Source of the DNA: Bacteroidota bacterium
GTDB lineage: Bacteria > Bacteroidota > Bacteroidia > AKYH767-A > 2013-40CM-41-45
NCBI GenBank assembly: GCA_016720935.1
Contig: JADKJP010000007.1
Coordinates: forward strand, 372,001-436,000
Length of the DNA: 64,000 nt
Direction of reading: 5' to 3'
The translations under genes were made by a program, and so were the position numbers. This document shows positions 17,168-27,022 of the stretch, one piece after another; position 1 is the stretch's first letter, and each line of letters starts with the position of its first letter. A model generated the notes under the pieces. It had not been told where the DNA came from. It saw nothing but the letters and a program-made list of their open reading frames with translations, and did no database searches.

Positions 17168-17956
17168 TCAATCCTCGTCTTTGGAATAACCTTTCATGAT
17201 TCCGCGTGTAGATTGGCGGATGAAAGCAAGGATCTGATCGCGTTCAGGCGTTGCTGCCATTTCATTTTGCACAACATCGAGCGCATGTGAATTGCTGAAT
17301 CCTTTTACAAAAATCGTCCTGTAAATCTGCTGGATTTCCGCGATCTTTTCATTGCTGAATCCACGGCGACGAAGTCCGACGGAATTTATTCCGACATAAG
17401 ACAAAGGCTCATGCGCGGCTTTAACGAATGGAGGAACATCTTTTCGTACGAGTGAACCACCGGAAATCATCACATGCGCGCCAATCTGAACAAACTGATG
17501 AATCGCTGACAGACCGCCGATGATGGCGAAATCGTCGATAGTGATGTGTCCTGCAAGTGTAGCACCGTTGGCAAGGATACAATGATTCCCCACGACACAA
17601 TCGTGAGCTACGTGTACATAAGCCATCAGCAAATTGTGACTTCCCACTTCCGTTTTTCCGAGTGCCTGTGTACCGCGGTTGATGGTTACATATTCCCGGA
17701 TCGTTGTATGATCACCGATAACGGCAGTAGTTTCTTCTCCATGAAATTTCAGATCCTGTGGAACAGCGGAGATCACTGCTCCCGGGAAAATATTGCAATT
17801 CTTACCAATCCTTGCGCCCGGAAAAATGGTGACATTGCTTCCGATCCAGGTGTCGTCACCAATCTCCACATTATCATGGATCATGGTGAAGGGATCTATC
17901 TTCACATTCTTACCAATGCGGGCGTTCGGATGTATAACGACGAGGTTGTTGTTCAT
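17168..17956 (-). CDS. lpxA: UDP-N-acetylglucosamine acyltransferase
   Basis: A 262-residue left-handed beta-helix acyltransferase that performs the first step of lipid A synthesis. Hexapeptide repeats run from residue 5 to about 185 (IHPNARIGKNVKIDPFTMIH and so on). The catalytic-histidine region is AYVHVAHDCVVGNHCILANG, and GLSAIHQFVQIG follows. The C-terminal helical domain has GLRRRGFSNEKIAEIQ. It lies 33 bases after lpxC-fabZ and is co-transcribed with it. Confidence 0.96.
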   Translation of the reverse strand: MNNNLVVIHPNARIGKNVKIDPFTMIHDNVEIGDDTWIGSNVTIFPGARIGKNCNIFPGAVISAVPQDLKFHGEETTAVIGDHTTIREYVTINRGTQALGKTEVGSHNLLMAYVHVAHDCVVGNHCILANGATLAGHITIDDFAIIGGLSAIHQFVQIGAHVMISGGSLVRKDVPPFVKAAHEPLSYVGINSVGLRRRGFSNEKIAEIQQIYRTIFVKGFSNSHALDVVQNEMAATPERDQILAFIRQSTRGIMKGYSKDED

Positions 17957-17989
17957 GGATGGAATTTCTGATTCGGATTCAGCCTTGAA

Positions 17990-19477
17990 TCAGCTGGCTT
18001 CATTACTTTTCTTCTTGTCGCGTCGCACGATTTGCGCCATCATTTCTGACTCCATGACAATTTTATCTCCTACATAAGCTTTGCCTCTCATGTGACAAAT
18101 ACCTCTGCGAATAGGAGTAATCAATTCAAGATGGAAAACAATGGTATCACCGGGAACAACCATATCACGGAAGCGTGTGTTGTCAACTTTCATGAAATAG
18201 GTCAGGTAATTTTCCGGATCAGGTACGGTATTCAGAACAAGGATCCCTCCTACCTGTGCCATGGCTTCGATCTGGATCACACCTGGAAATACAGGTGCTC
18301 CGGGGAAGTGTCCGGGGAAGAACCATTCGTTCATGGTTACATTCTTCACACCTACTACATGGCGATCAGAGAGTTCAAGAATTTTATCTACAAATAAGAA
18401 CGGAGCACGGTGTGGAAGGAATTTCATGATTCCGTTCACATCAAACAATGGCTTCGCGTTCAGATCAACACGAGGAGATTTTTCACGGAAACGATCACGT
18501 TTCATCAGCTCCTTAATCTTTCTCGCAAATTCCACATTCGCTACGTGACCCGGACGAGCTGCAAGGATATGCCCTTTCAAAGGAGCCCCAACGAGTGCAA
18601 GATCTCCGACGATGTCAAGTAGTTTGTGACGTGCAGGTTCATTCTGAAAATGCAATTTCACATTGTTCAGAAATCCTCTTTCCGCAGTAACTCTTTCTTT
18701 ATTGAAAACTTTCGCGAGGTGATCGAGTCTTTCCTGTGAAACAGGTTTATCGACAACAACAATCGCGTTATTGATATCACCACCTTTGATCAGGTTATTA
18801 TCGAGTAACATTTCAAGTTCATGAAGGAAACAAAAGGTCCTACAATCACTGATTTCGTTTTTAAACTCCCCGATATTATAAAGTGTCGCGTGTTGTGTAC
18901 CCAGTAAATCACTGTTGTAATCAACCATTACAGTGATCCGGAAATCTTCGCTCGGCACAGCCAGCATCTCCGTCTTTCTCTTAGGATCTTCGTAAGTGAT
19001 ATTTTCACTCAACATATAATAGCGACGCTCTTCCTTTTGTTCCTGGATGCCTGCCTTTTCAAGGATGTCGATGAAAGGCTTTGAACTGCCATCCATAATC
19101 GGAACTTCCGGGCCGTCAATTTCCATCAGCACATTGTCGATCTCCATCCCGGCCAAAGCGGCCAGAACGTGTTCTATGGTACTGATACGGGCTCCATTCT
19201 TACTGATCGTGGTTCCACGGTCGGTGTCGGTTACATTGTCCACATCGGCTTCCACAATCGGCTGACCGGGAAGGTCAATACGCTGGAATTTATAACCGTG
19301 ATTTTCAGGAGCCGGTTTGAAAGTAAGGTTCACACTCGCGCCGGTGTGCAATCCAACTCCCGATGCGGTGACCGGGTGCAGAATTGTCGTCTGACGAATG
19401 ATTTCTGGGGTAGTAGATGGTGCCGGACTTCCTTTCTGAACTACGGAAGCCTCTACAACTGTCTGATTTTCAGCCAT
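17990..19477 (-). CDS. LpxC-FabZ fusion: UDP-3-O-acyl-GlcNAc deacetylase / 3-hydroxyacyl-ACP dehydratase
   Basis: A 495-residue bifunctional protein characteristic of Bacteroidetes. Residues ~25-330 are LpxC, the zinc deacetylase committing the cell to lipid A (STIEHVLAALAGMEIDN with a zinc histidine, HKLLDIVGDLAL with another zinc-site segment). Residues ~345-490 are FabZ, the hotdog-fold dehydratase of fatty-acid elongation (LPHRAPFLFVDK, then FPGHFPGAPVFPGV carrying the catalytic histidine). The fusion places two enzymes that compete for the same hydroxyacyl-ACP on one chain. A ~20 residue N-terminal extension precedes LpxC. It is unusual here in being separated from lpxD by the 20-kb accessory block. 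Confidence 0.96.
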   Translation of the reverse strand: MAENQTVVEASVVQKGSPAPSTTPEIIRQTTILHPVTASGVGLHTGASVNLTFKPAPENHGYKFQRIDLPGQPIVEADVDNVTDTDRGTTISKNGARISTIEHVLAALAGMEIDNVLMEIDGPEVPIMDGSSKPFIDILEKAGIQEQKEERRYYMLSENITYEDPKRKTEMLAVPSEDFRITVMVDYNSDLLGTQHATLYNIGEFKNEISDCRTFCFLHELEMLLDNNLIKGGDINNAIVVVDKPVSQERLDHLAKVFNKERVTAERGFLNNVKLHFQNEPARHKLLDIVGDLALVGAPLKGHILAARPGHVANVEFARKIKELMKRDRFREKSPRVDLNAKPLFDVNGIMKFLPHRAPFLFVDKILELSDRHVVGVKNVTMNEWFFPGHFPGAPVFPGVIQIEAMAQVGGILVLNTVPDPENYLTYFMKVDNTRFRDMVVPGDTIVFHLELITPIRRGICHMRGKAYVGDKIVMESEMMAQIVRRDKKKSNEAS

Positions 19478-19527
19478 TTTATAAAATTTCAGAAAACAAG
19501 ACCGGAACGAAATGCCGGGGTTTTGGC

Positions 19528-19535
19528 CAAAAATA
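19528..19535 (-). promoter_or_regulatory. Possible -7 element for lpxC-fabZ
   Basis: TATTTTTG on the minus strand matches TAnnTTTG. No clear TTTG lies 19-20 bases upstream, in a run of A/T. A start near 19521 would give a leader of about 43 bases. Confidence 0.35.
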
Positions 19536-19758
19536 AAAATAAATATTAAATATCCCCTAAGAAGCTGAACAGATCGCTAACAATACATGCAATAATCATC
19601 TTCAGACTTCTAAATTGGAGCCTGTTAGTTTAACAGTCCGGAACACATTCTGTGAGAAATATTCTCCTGAAAAAATGAGAATCCCACTATTCAATCTAAT
19701 TCCAACTTCATGAGGTAGATTATCTTCAAGCTTTCAATTTAAGAAAGCGCTACTTTCT

Positions 19759-19788
19759 TTTGACTTAAGATAATAATTAATAATATTG
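19759..19788 (+). promoter_or_regulatory. Probable promoter for the plus-strand accessory genes
   Basis: TTTG (19759-19762), an 18-base spacer and TAATATTG (19781-19788, one mismatch to TAnnTTTG). The ATG of the first gene is 20 bases further on. Confidence 0.45.
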
Positions 19789-19807
19789 CCTAAAATGAAA
19801 GATTCCC

Positions 19808-20851
19808 ATGAAATTTAAGACAGTCGCACCACTCACCTTTTTCTCAGCTCTGTTTCTTTTACTGTTTTTTGGTCAATTTGCTCAGGCTCAGGAAGCGCCA
19901 ACATGTTCAACGGAAGAAATGGATGATTTCATCAACCAGGATCCGAATGATGACTACTATTTCTGTTTGAGAAGGGTTTGCAACGATCTAAAGAACCAGG
20001 AATACGATTCTGTTCGCTATTACCTTGAAAGAGCAATGTTTGGCAACGAGAATAAATTCACCATGTCGTTTCCCAATAAAAAGCTCAGGGATTTAAAGAC
20101 CTTTTTAGGAAATGATGTTTTCTCAGTTAAACCGCGATATGATATATCCGTGGATTATACAGTTGCCTCTGAACCTGCGGCAAATAGTTCGGCCGGGACT
20201 GATAATTCTTCCACTTCATCAAACACTGCTCCTCCTGTTGAGAATACTACTGTCAATACTGAAACTCCGGCTGCAAGTTCAGGTGCTGGAGAAGTAAAAG
20301 AAGACTTAATGAGCAAGCCTGCTGATAACTCAGCCTTTGAATTGGACGAAACTACAAAAGCGGAACTCAAAGATAAAGCGCTCTCCAAATCAAAATCATT
20401 CGGTCAGCTCATTGGTATCATTGCGGACAAGACAACTCTTGAAGACATCGCACAAACAAGCATCCTGAATGCACTTGATTTATTTCTGAATGAAAATTCA
20501 ACGGTAGGTGTTACATCTGTTCGTCAGCCCGAAGCACAAAAACCTTTGAAAGTTCGTAAATACCTGAATCGTCTGCGCATGCTACAGTATGAAAAAGTTG
20601 AGATCCAAACTTCGGATTATTATATGGTGAAAGACCTCAAAAAAGGACCTGATGGAAATTATTACGGTTGGGTATCATTTAAACAGAGATTCAAAGGTTA
20701 CGTGAAAGATCTTCCGGCTTACGAAGACCTCACTACGAAAAGCATCAAGGTTATTGTTCGTAAAATGCAAAAATTTGAGAATGGAATTCCTCAGGACTAT
20801 TGGGATGTGTTCCTGGTAGATGTTCTTGTACAGGAAACTAGCGCTAATTAG
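19808..20851 (+). CDS. Secreted protein of unknown function with a possible NTF2-like C-terminal module
   Basis: 347 residues. A signal peptide ends near FAQAQ. Residues ~30-115 are acidic and helical, with cysteines (EEMDDFINQDPNDDYYFCLR). A low-complexity Ser/Thr/Pro/Ala linker follows (~120-165), then a helical stretch. The last ~110 residues have the layout 'KYLNRL..., VEI..SDYYMVKDL, GWVSFKQRFKGYV, KVIVRKM, DYWDVFLVDVLV'. That alternation resembles modules in the next two proteins and in the TSP3 barrel at 31062-32720. I do not recognise a family. It is first in a three-gene operon, with 3 bases to the next gene. Confidence 0.75.
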   Translation: MKFKTVAPLTFFSALFLLLFFGQFAQAQEAPTCSTEEMDDFINQDPNDDYYFCLRRVCNDLKNQEYDSVRYYLERAMFGNENKFTMSFPNKKLRDLKTFLGNDVFSVKPRYDISVDYTVASEPAANSSAGTDNSSTSSNTAPPVENTTVNTETPAASSGAGEVKEDLMSKPADNSAFELDETTKAELKDKALSKSKSFGQLIGIIADKTTLEDIAQTSILNALDLFLNENSTVGVTSVRQPEAQKPLKVRKYLNRLRMLQYEKVEIQTSDYYMVKDLKKGPDGNYYGWVSFKQRFKGYVKDLPAYEDLTTKSIKVIVRKMQKFENGIPQDYWDVFLVDVLVQETSAN

Positions 20852-20854
20852 TGA

Positions 20855-21745
20855 ATGATTAAAATTAAATTACTTCTTCTTTACTCTTTTCTCTTACTTC
20901 CTTTCTCGATTCGGTCTCAAGGTCTTTACGAAGATACACGCTGGAAAGAAAACCATGCACTGGAAGTTAAAGTGCTCGATGAGTTTATTGACAGGTTCAA
21001 TAAAGATACGAGCTCTGAATTCTTGTCGAATCTCAGAAATATTTATCGTGGCAAACTCCCACCCCGCTCCACGATGGTAAAATCCCTTTTTGATCGCAAT
21101 CAGAAATGGGATACAAGCCTTGTAAAAAATTTCGCCTTAACAGTCACAAAAAAGGGTGCTCCAAGATTTATTCATTTCAATGACAATGACTGGTATGCTC
21201 ATGTTCGATGCAAAGTCACTTATCAGGGAAAATCAAAACAGCTTGACCTGATATTAAAAGTTGAAGAAGGGATCAACCATTCTGAAAAATGGGTCATCGT
21301 AAGTGCAATGGCGGATTTTCTGAAATTCAAATATCCAAAATCAGGGTCAAATGTACCGGTACCGCGACTTTGCGGATCGGACCTGAGAGATCCGAATAAC
21401 CAAACCACTGTTTTCCTGGATCCGATGAGTCATGGTACAAATTTCATAAACCTTTACCAGGCTTTTGAAGATCCACCTAAGTTTAAAGACTATCTTTATG
21501 AAGGACCGCTGACCGAACAAATTCAATTGTTGATGAAGTTGGTCAATGAAAAATCAATTCGTTTTGATTATGTCCAGCATATCTCCTACCACTTCCTTCA
21601 ATTACCGGGCTATATTATGGTTGTTGAATATTTCAACCGTAATTCCAAAAATTCAGGCTGGCTGATCAGCAATTTGTTAAAAGTCAATTACCGTTCTAAA
21701 CCTGTTTACAAAAATCAATTTCTAAATGTTCTGCAAGATGAATAA
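20855..21745 (+). CDS. Secreted protein of unknown function with a possible NTF2-like module
   Basis: 296 residues with a signal peptide (IKLLLLYSFLLLPFSIRSQ). Residues ~30-160 show helices followed by strands 'FALTVTKKG, FIHFNDNDWYAHVRCKVTYQ, LDLILKVEEG, KWVIVSAMADF', the same order as in its neighbours. The C-terminal half contains LYQAFEDPPKFKDYLYEGPL and then another alpha/beta stretch ending FLNVLQDE. No known family or catalytic motif is visible. It overlaps the TPR gene by 8 bases, so the two are likely made together and act in the periplasm or on the outer membrane. Confidence 0.75.
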   Translation: MIKIKLLLLYSFLLLPFSIRSQGLYEDTRWKENHALEVKVLDEFIDRFNKDTSSEFLSNLRNIYRGKLPPRSTMVKSLFDRNQKWDTSLVKNFALTVTKKGAPRFIHFNDNDWYAHVRCKVTYQGKSKQLDLILKVEEGINHSEKWVIVSAMADFLKFKYPKSGSNVPVPRLCGSDLRDPNNQTTVFLDPMSHGTNFINLYQAFEDPPKFKDYLYEGPLTEQIQLLMKLVNEKSIRFDYVQHISYHFLQLPGYIMVVEYFNRNSKNSGWLISNLLKVNYRSKPVYKNQFLNVLQDE

Positions 21746-24521
21746 GACTACCTACTTTCTAATCATCTTATTTTTTAGCGCAGTCAGTACTTTTGGCCAG
21801 GGAGTTTTGATTACCTGTGAAGACACGGTCACCATTCGTTATCGTGCTGAAAACAGAATTCAGGATTTACAAAGACGAATGAATTTTATCACCGATGCGA
21901 GTACATCCAAACTGGATTTTGATGAATCCTATGCAACAGCTGTCAAAGGACAATCGAGATTATTTTACAATGACTCCGTTATCATTTCGAATGACCTCGA
22001 CCCTCAATTGATCACCGGTGGTAAATGGAATGATAATTTATATGTAAAAAACTATCTGAATCAACTCTACTCAACTTACATCAGAAATGAAGAGGGAGAC
22101 AACACGATTTTCTTTTCCAACATTCGAACAACACATCTCAAACAAACGAGTTATTATTACGTAAATGTATATTTTGATTGCGAATACAAGAGCAAATACA
22201 AACCAACCGGACAAAGCTATCCTAAATTTTCCCGGGTCGCGGAATTAAAAGTTGAACCGACCGGAAAAACGGGGAATGGAAAAAATGAATGGACTGTCAC
22301 CATTAACTCAATCAGCTTTGCTAAACCTGGAGCTTTTGAAAGTGATTTACAAAATGAGGTCACAGATATTACCGGGGCCATGGATTGTGACTCAAAACAG
22401 GTACTCGGTGAATTTATCAAAAGTGATCTTGAATTGAGAAAAAGCAAAGCTTCCGATCTTGCAATCAAAGCGGATCTGGCTGCAAGTCGGGGCTACTTTG
22501 AAGACGCGAAAATTAATATCAGCAGAGCGATCAGTCTGGACACCTCCAACATTGCTTACAAACTCAAACTAAAAGATTTTCAGAAGGAAATTGACCGTCG
22601 TGAAGGTGACGCGAAGAAATCAAATCTCTGGGCACAACAAGCTGATTACGCTTTCAAATTTAGAAGATATCATGTCGCTGACAGTTTGTATTCCCAACTA
22701 TCTCTACTGGAAGCTAAATACAGAGCACCGGAAGGTGAGGCAAGAAAAAAACAAATCAGTCCCGTCATTGCTAAAACAGATGGCCTGCAGGGATTGTACA
22801 GCAGGAATCAAATGGAGCAGGTCATCAATCAATGTACGATGTATCTGCAGTCTGACAACAACTCCACTCCCGAATATTTTTACTGGAGAGCAAAAGCCTA
22901 TGCCGCTTCGAACAATTACAAAAGAGCGATTGCAGATCTCAACCAGGCAATTCAGTTAGATGAAAATTATCTGGATGCATACGAACTCAGGGCTAATATT
23001 AAATTGCAGAATGAAGACCGTTCCGGAGCCTTGAGTGATTTTTCAATCCTCAAATCCAAAGACCCCAAAAACGATTTCTATTTTATCTTAAGTGCAAGAG
23101 CACAAAAAGAAGTCAAAGATTATGATAAGGCGGTTCGGGATTATGAATCAGCTCTTCAGATTAATCCTGAAAATGCCACTACCTATTTCGAATTGGGTGA
23201 AGTGGAATACCTGGTAAATGAATACGATATCGCTCAAAAGAATCTGGGTCGCGCTATTGAGAAAAGAAAAAACTATCCGGAAGCCAACTACTACCTTGGT
23301 CAGATTGCCATGAAGGATAGCAAATCAGACAGGTATCTCAGGGCTGGCAATTATTTTAAATTGGCAATCACGCAAGGTCTTAGTCCTGAACTGAAAAATG
23401 TGATCATCCAAAAAGCGGATGAATTTTACATTGGAGCAAAAGAAAACACGAACCCACAGAATTCATTAGCCCCTTTAAATTGCGCCATTCAGATTTACGA
23501 TAACAAACCCGACTACTTTATCGCCAGAGGGAATGCATATTTAAAATTGGGCGATTTGAGAAAAGCAATTGCCGATTATCGTGCCTCTACCATTCTCGAA
23601 AATACAGATTATAAAAACTTCTATCTGCTGGGAATTGCGTATTACGAAAATGAACAACTGGATAGCGCGAAAATTGCATTCTTTAAATCATTGGATATAA
23701 AAGACAATTATTATCCCGCTAAAATTTATCTGGGTCACACTTATTACAAAGAAAAAGAATATGCAAAATCGATCAGTTATTTTTCGGAAGCTCTGACTTT
23801 CAAAAAGGACTCAGCCAGAATTTACTTTTATATAGGCAATGCTTACTCCCAACTGCATCAACCGCAACAGGCATTGGATTATTATGCAAAAGCAATTGAT
23901 CGCGATGAAGAAGATCCTGATTTTAATGTCGGCAGAGGGAATGTTTATTTTGACCTCAACGAATACAAGCAGGCCATCAAAGATTACAATCACGCTCTTG
24001 GCCACAATCCGGAGCTGGCTGAAGCATTGTTTCACCGTGCTCAATGCCTTGTAAGGATGGAAGATTACGACCCTGCCCTCACAGATCTGAATAAATATCT
24101 TCAAAAGAACAGCATGGATGCTGAAGCTCTTCGCTTAAGAGGAATGTGTCTGGTACACAAGGAAAATTACCCGATGGCAATTGAAGATTTTAAAAGCGCT
24201 AAAAAAATTGACAAAGCATATGTATCAGAACCTTTGTTGAATAAAAATCTTGCCTATTCTTATTTGAAATTGAATGACCCTGTCCATGCTCTGGACTGCT
24301 CCAATCAAATTCTTCAGATGGATCAGAAAAATCCGGATGCATTGTTGTATAAAGGGATCGCATTATACCAGCAGAACAAAATGAGCGACGCGATGGACGC
24401 TTTCAAAGAAGCTTTTCTGACAGGATCATTTTCAAAAAAAGCAATTAAAAACAATACTCTGCTTGGTTCATTGCTAAAGAACAATGAATTCAATACAATC
24501 TGCAACCAATACCTGCACTGA
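21738..24521 (+). CDS. Large secreted tetratricopeptide-repeat protein
   Basis: The ATG at 21738 (MNKTTYFLIILFF) gives 927 residues with a signal peptide ending FGQ; an ATG 12 bases upstream is less likely. Residues ~25-195 form an N-terminal module (YYYVNVYFDCEYKSKY, AELKVEP, EWTVTINSISF) that resembles those in the adjacent proteins. From ~215 to the end run about 15 TPR-like units, such as YFYWRAKAYAASNNYKRAIA, NYFKLAITQG and DFNVGRGNVYFDLNEYKQAI. TPR solenoids scaffold protein complexes, so this may be the periplasmic organiser of the block. It ends 12 bases from the convergent ABC transporter gene. Confidence 0.85.
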   Translation: MNKTTYFLIILFFSAVSTFGQGVLITCEDTVTIRYRAENRIQDLQRRMNFITDASTSKLDFDESYATAVKGQSRLFYNDSVIISNDLDPQLITGGKWNDNLYVKNYLNQLYSTYIRNEEGDNTIFFSNIRTTHLKQTSYYYVNVYFDCEYKSKYKPTGQSYPKFSRVAELKVEPTGKTGNGKNEWTVTINSISFAKPGAFESDLQNEVTDITGAMDCDSKQVLGEFIKSDLELRKSKASDLAIKADLAASRGYFEDAKINISRAISLDTSNIAYKLKLKDFQKEIDRREGDAKKSNLWAQQADYAFKFRRYHVADSLYSQLSLLEAKYRAPEGEARKKQISPVIAKTDGLQGLYSRNQMEQVINQCTMYLQSDNNSTPEYFYWRAKAYAASNNYKRAIADLNQAIQLDENYLDAYELRANIKLQNEDRSGALSDFSILKSKDPKNDFYFILSARAQKEVKDYDKAVRDYESALQINPENATTYFELGEVEYLVNEYDIAQKNLGRAIEKRKNYPEANYYLGQIAMKDSKSDRYLRAGNYFKLAITQGLSPELKNVIIQKADEFYIGAKENTNPQNSLAPLNCAIQIYDNKPDYFIARGNAYLKLGDLRKAIADYRASTILENTDYKNFYLLGIAYYENEQLDSAKIAFFKSLDIKDNYYPAKIYLGHTYYKEKEYAKSISYFSEALTFKKDSARIYFYIGNAYSQLHQPQQALDYYAKAIDRDEEDPDFNVGRGNVYFDLNEYKQAIKDYNHALGHNPELAEALFHRAQCLVRMEDYDPALTDLNKYLQKNSMDAEALRLRGMCLVHKENYPMAIEDFKSAKKIDKAYVSEPLLNKNLAYSYLKLNDPVHALDCSNQILQMDQKNPDALLYKGIALYQQNKMSDAMDAFKEAFLTGSFSKKAIKNNTLLGSLLKNNEFNTICNQYLH

Positions 24522-24533
24522 GTTACGGATGTT

Positions 24534-26993
24534 TCATCGATTGTAAATCAGATCACCCGGGGATTTCATCAGAATTTTTCTGGCTACCAATCCTGTTACC
24601 AGCATGGACACAAGGAAAATAACAAGGATCACAACCAGGATTAACCCATCTGTGATCTGAAAATAATTGTAATTTTTATCCATGCCCAGATACACTCCGA
24701 TAAAGCTGTCAATTATCTTACCTGCCAGGAATGCAATTATGAAACCCGGGACCATTACAAGTGTGACAAACAGCATCATGATGCTGGAGTACAAACGATT
24801 TGTTTCATAATTATTTAAACCGAACGCCTTCAATGTCCCAAGATTCATTTTGACTTTCAATAAATGCAGCCTTAAAACATTCATTATAAAAAGGGCAATA
24901 CAGAACACCGCGAAAAAAAGTAATCCAACGCTAATGATCATGGTTACTTTACTCATGAAATTAAAATTCTCCTTTTCCCGAATCGCGGAATCATCCAGTT
25001 CAATTACTTCCTTTTCTCCTTCCTTCTTAAGTTCTGCCAAAAACTGTTTAAAGGAACGGATGCTGTCAAGACTTCCATTAAAATTAATGCATAAAATATC
25101 GTCAGATAAAATTTGAAAATTTTCATTGAATTGTGCCAAATCATAAAAAGGCACAACTTTGTCAGACCACTTCTTTAAAACCGGAGTATTCATAAGCTTA
25201 CCGGTAAATTGCGCGACAAGTACTTCATTATCCGGCTCAGGCGAAAAACGGATTTCAGCAACTTTGCTCTGACCCGTATCGACCAGATGGTCCGAAACAA
25301 TATCCATTTCGGGACTCCAGTCTGAAAAGTCGGTCAGTCCGGCAATCGCCGCTTTTGCATCTTTCGTAAATTCCGGAATACTATTTTCAGGAATAGATAA
25401 ATAGAGACAGACTTTATTCTTATGGACAAAAGGATCAAAAGTGTTTTCTTCCGCCTGATCCATTGCCTGTTTGAAATAATTAGTAGTCAAGAAAAGATTC
25501 TTCCCCGGAATTGAACGGACAACTGCACGGATTGGAACAGGAACCCTTTCGAAAATATCTTGCTCTCCATTGTATTTTTTAAATCCAATATAAATAAATC
25601 TGTCATTTATGGAATAGTGATAGGCAGAAAGAAACTGACTTGTCACAATAATCCCAAAATCAGCAACGCCGGTAAAATTATTCCCGGTTACCAAATTATC
25701 ATTGGACAGTATGTCCTTCAACATTGGATCAGGAGGAATATCGTTTTCGATGGTTCTCCCCTTCTCTGAAAATACTCTTACTTTATCAAATGAATTTTTA
25801 TCAAATACAGGTAGAAAATATTCCGGATAGCTAGTCGCGGACGCATATTGAAATCTTTTTTTATTGGCCGGCTCATTCAGTATATCCTTTATTTCCAGGA
25901 ATCGTTCCCCGGATTGAGCATATGGAATTTTCAGTGTGACCCAATTCACAAAGGCATCCTTCAACTTGATGTCAATATAGTTTAAGGTCCCGTTGGCAAA
26001 CCCCAAAACAAGCAAAGAAAAAATTGTTAAGAATAAAAGAATAAAATAATTTATATAATTTTTCCCGTACAGACTTTTTAATTCATTCCGGATAAATAAT
26101 CTTGAAAATCCTCTATCAGACAACTTGGTTTTCGCCGGTGAAATTTCTGATTCAGATTCCTTCCGTTCTATGGAGTACAAATTCCTTATCTTTTCCCGGA
26201 AAGCACTTCTTTCCGATTCAGAATGTTTCTCCCATTGCCCGCGTTGAAATACATTTTCAGGATGAATTACCCCGTAGTTTTCACCCGGATCTTTTGTTAT
26301 CACCGCGATCTGATCAGCGTATTTCAATGCAAGATTGATGTCATGTGATACGACAATAGCTGACTTGTCATTCGCGCAAGCTCCCTTTACAATTTCCATC
26401 AGCTCATGCGCATTCACTTCATCCAGATTTCCGGTCGGCTCGTCACAGAACAAAACACTGGAATTCACATTGAGTGCTCTCACAAAAGACAAACGTTGAC
26501 GCTGACCTCCAGACAAATTTGTAGCCAGAGTAAACTGATTGACCTGTTTTGAACTTAACCCGACGCGGTTCAGGATCAGTTCAGCCGGCTTCACAACTTC
26601 CGAAAAACTTCTTTCCGCTTTTACCATTTGAGATAAACAGATATTCTCAAAAGCGGTAAAATTTTCCATCAGGTTATTTTCCTGGAAAATAAAGCTGTAA
26701 TGATTTTTGCGAATGTTGTTCAGCAATGCGGAATTTTCCGGCTTCCAAACTGATTCCAGTGCATTGGGCTCATGACCGATTCGCGGATTAAATACCACTT
26801 TGCCGCCTGCAAAAGTGTTATTCATCAGACCAAGCGTTTCCAGCAGCGTACTCTTCCCTGAACCGGAAGGCCCTAATAAAAAAGTAAGCTTCCCTCTTGG
26901 TATACCAAACTCACGAATATACAATACACGATTCAGGGTAGTCCTGTCGTAGGAACAGGAAAGATCCGTGATATAAAAAACAAAATCCTCCAT
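24534..26993 (-). CDS. MacB-like ABC transporter, ATPase fused to FtsX-type permease
   Basis: 819 residues. The N-terminal ATPase has Walker A GPSGSGKST (41-49), signature LSGGQRQR (160-167) and Walker B LFCDEPTGNLDE (181-192). A linker leads to a first membrane helix (~315-335), a large periplasmic domain (~340-690) and three C-terminal helices. This is the MacB topology, but the protein is longer than the ~650 residues of MacB because the periplasmic domain is bigger. Such type VII ABC proteins transmit mechanical force across the inner membrane rather than pumping through themselves. It is the last gene of the six-gene minus-strand operon, 29 bases after the vWA gene. No MacA or TolC homologue is adjacent. 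Confidence 0.88.
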   Translation of the reverse strand: MEDFVFYITDLSCSYDRTTLNRVLYIREFGIPRGKLTFLLGPSGSGKSTLLETLGLMNNTFAGGKVVFNPRIGHEPNALESVWKPENSALLNNIRKNHYSFIFQENNLMENFTAFENICLSQMVKAERSFSEVVKPAELILNRVGLSSKQVNQFTLATNLSGGQRQRLSFVRALNVNSSVLFCDEPTGNLDEVNAHELMEIVKGACANDKSAIVVSHDINLALKYADQIAVITKDPGENYGVIHPENVFQRGQWEKHSESERSAFREKIRNLYSIERKESESEISPAKTKLSDRGFSRLFIRNELKSLYGKNYINYFILLFLTIFSLLVLGFANGTLNYIDIKLKDAFVNWVTLKIPYAQSGERFLEIKDILNEPANKKRFQYASATSYPEYFLPVFDKNSFDKVRVFSEKGRTIENDIPPDPMLKDILSNDNLVTGNNFTGVADFGIIVTSQFLSAYHYSINDRFIYIGFKKYNGEQDIFERVPVPIRAVVRSIPGKNLFLTTNYFKQAMDQAEENTFDPFVHKNKVCLYLSIPENSIPEFTKDAKAAIAGLTDFSDWSPEMDIVSDHLVDTGQSKVAEIRFSPEPDNEVLVAQFTGKLMNTPVLKKWSDKVVPFYDLAQFNENFQILSDDILCINFNGSLDSIRSFKQFLAELKKEGEKEVIELDDSAIREKENFNFMSKVTMIISVGLLFFAVFCIALFIMNVLRLHLLKVKMNLGTLKAFGLNNYETNRLYSSIMMLFVTLVMVPGFIIAFLAGKIIDSFIGVYLGMDKNYNYFQITDGLILVVILVIFLVSMLVTGLVARKILMKSPGDLIYNR

Positions 26994-27022
26994 GACAAAA
27001 TCCGGATCAATAAATCAGCTGT

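Larger units (their letters stand above)
19478..19807. other. 330-base divergent intergenic region at the left edge of the accessory block
   Basis: It lies between the lpxC-fabZ start (minus) and the first accessory gene (plus). It holds a possible -7 element for lpxC-fabZ (19528-19535) and a promoter pair for the plus-strand genes (19759-19788). The middle, about 19560-19750, shows no gene, tRNA or repeat that I can recognise. Confidence 0.5.
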
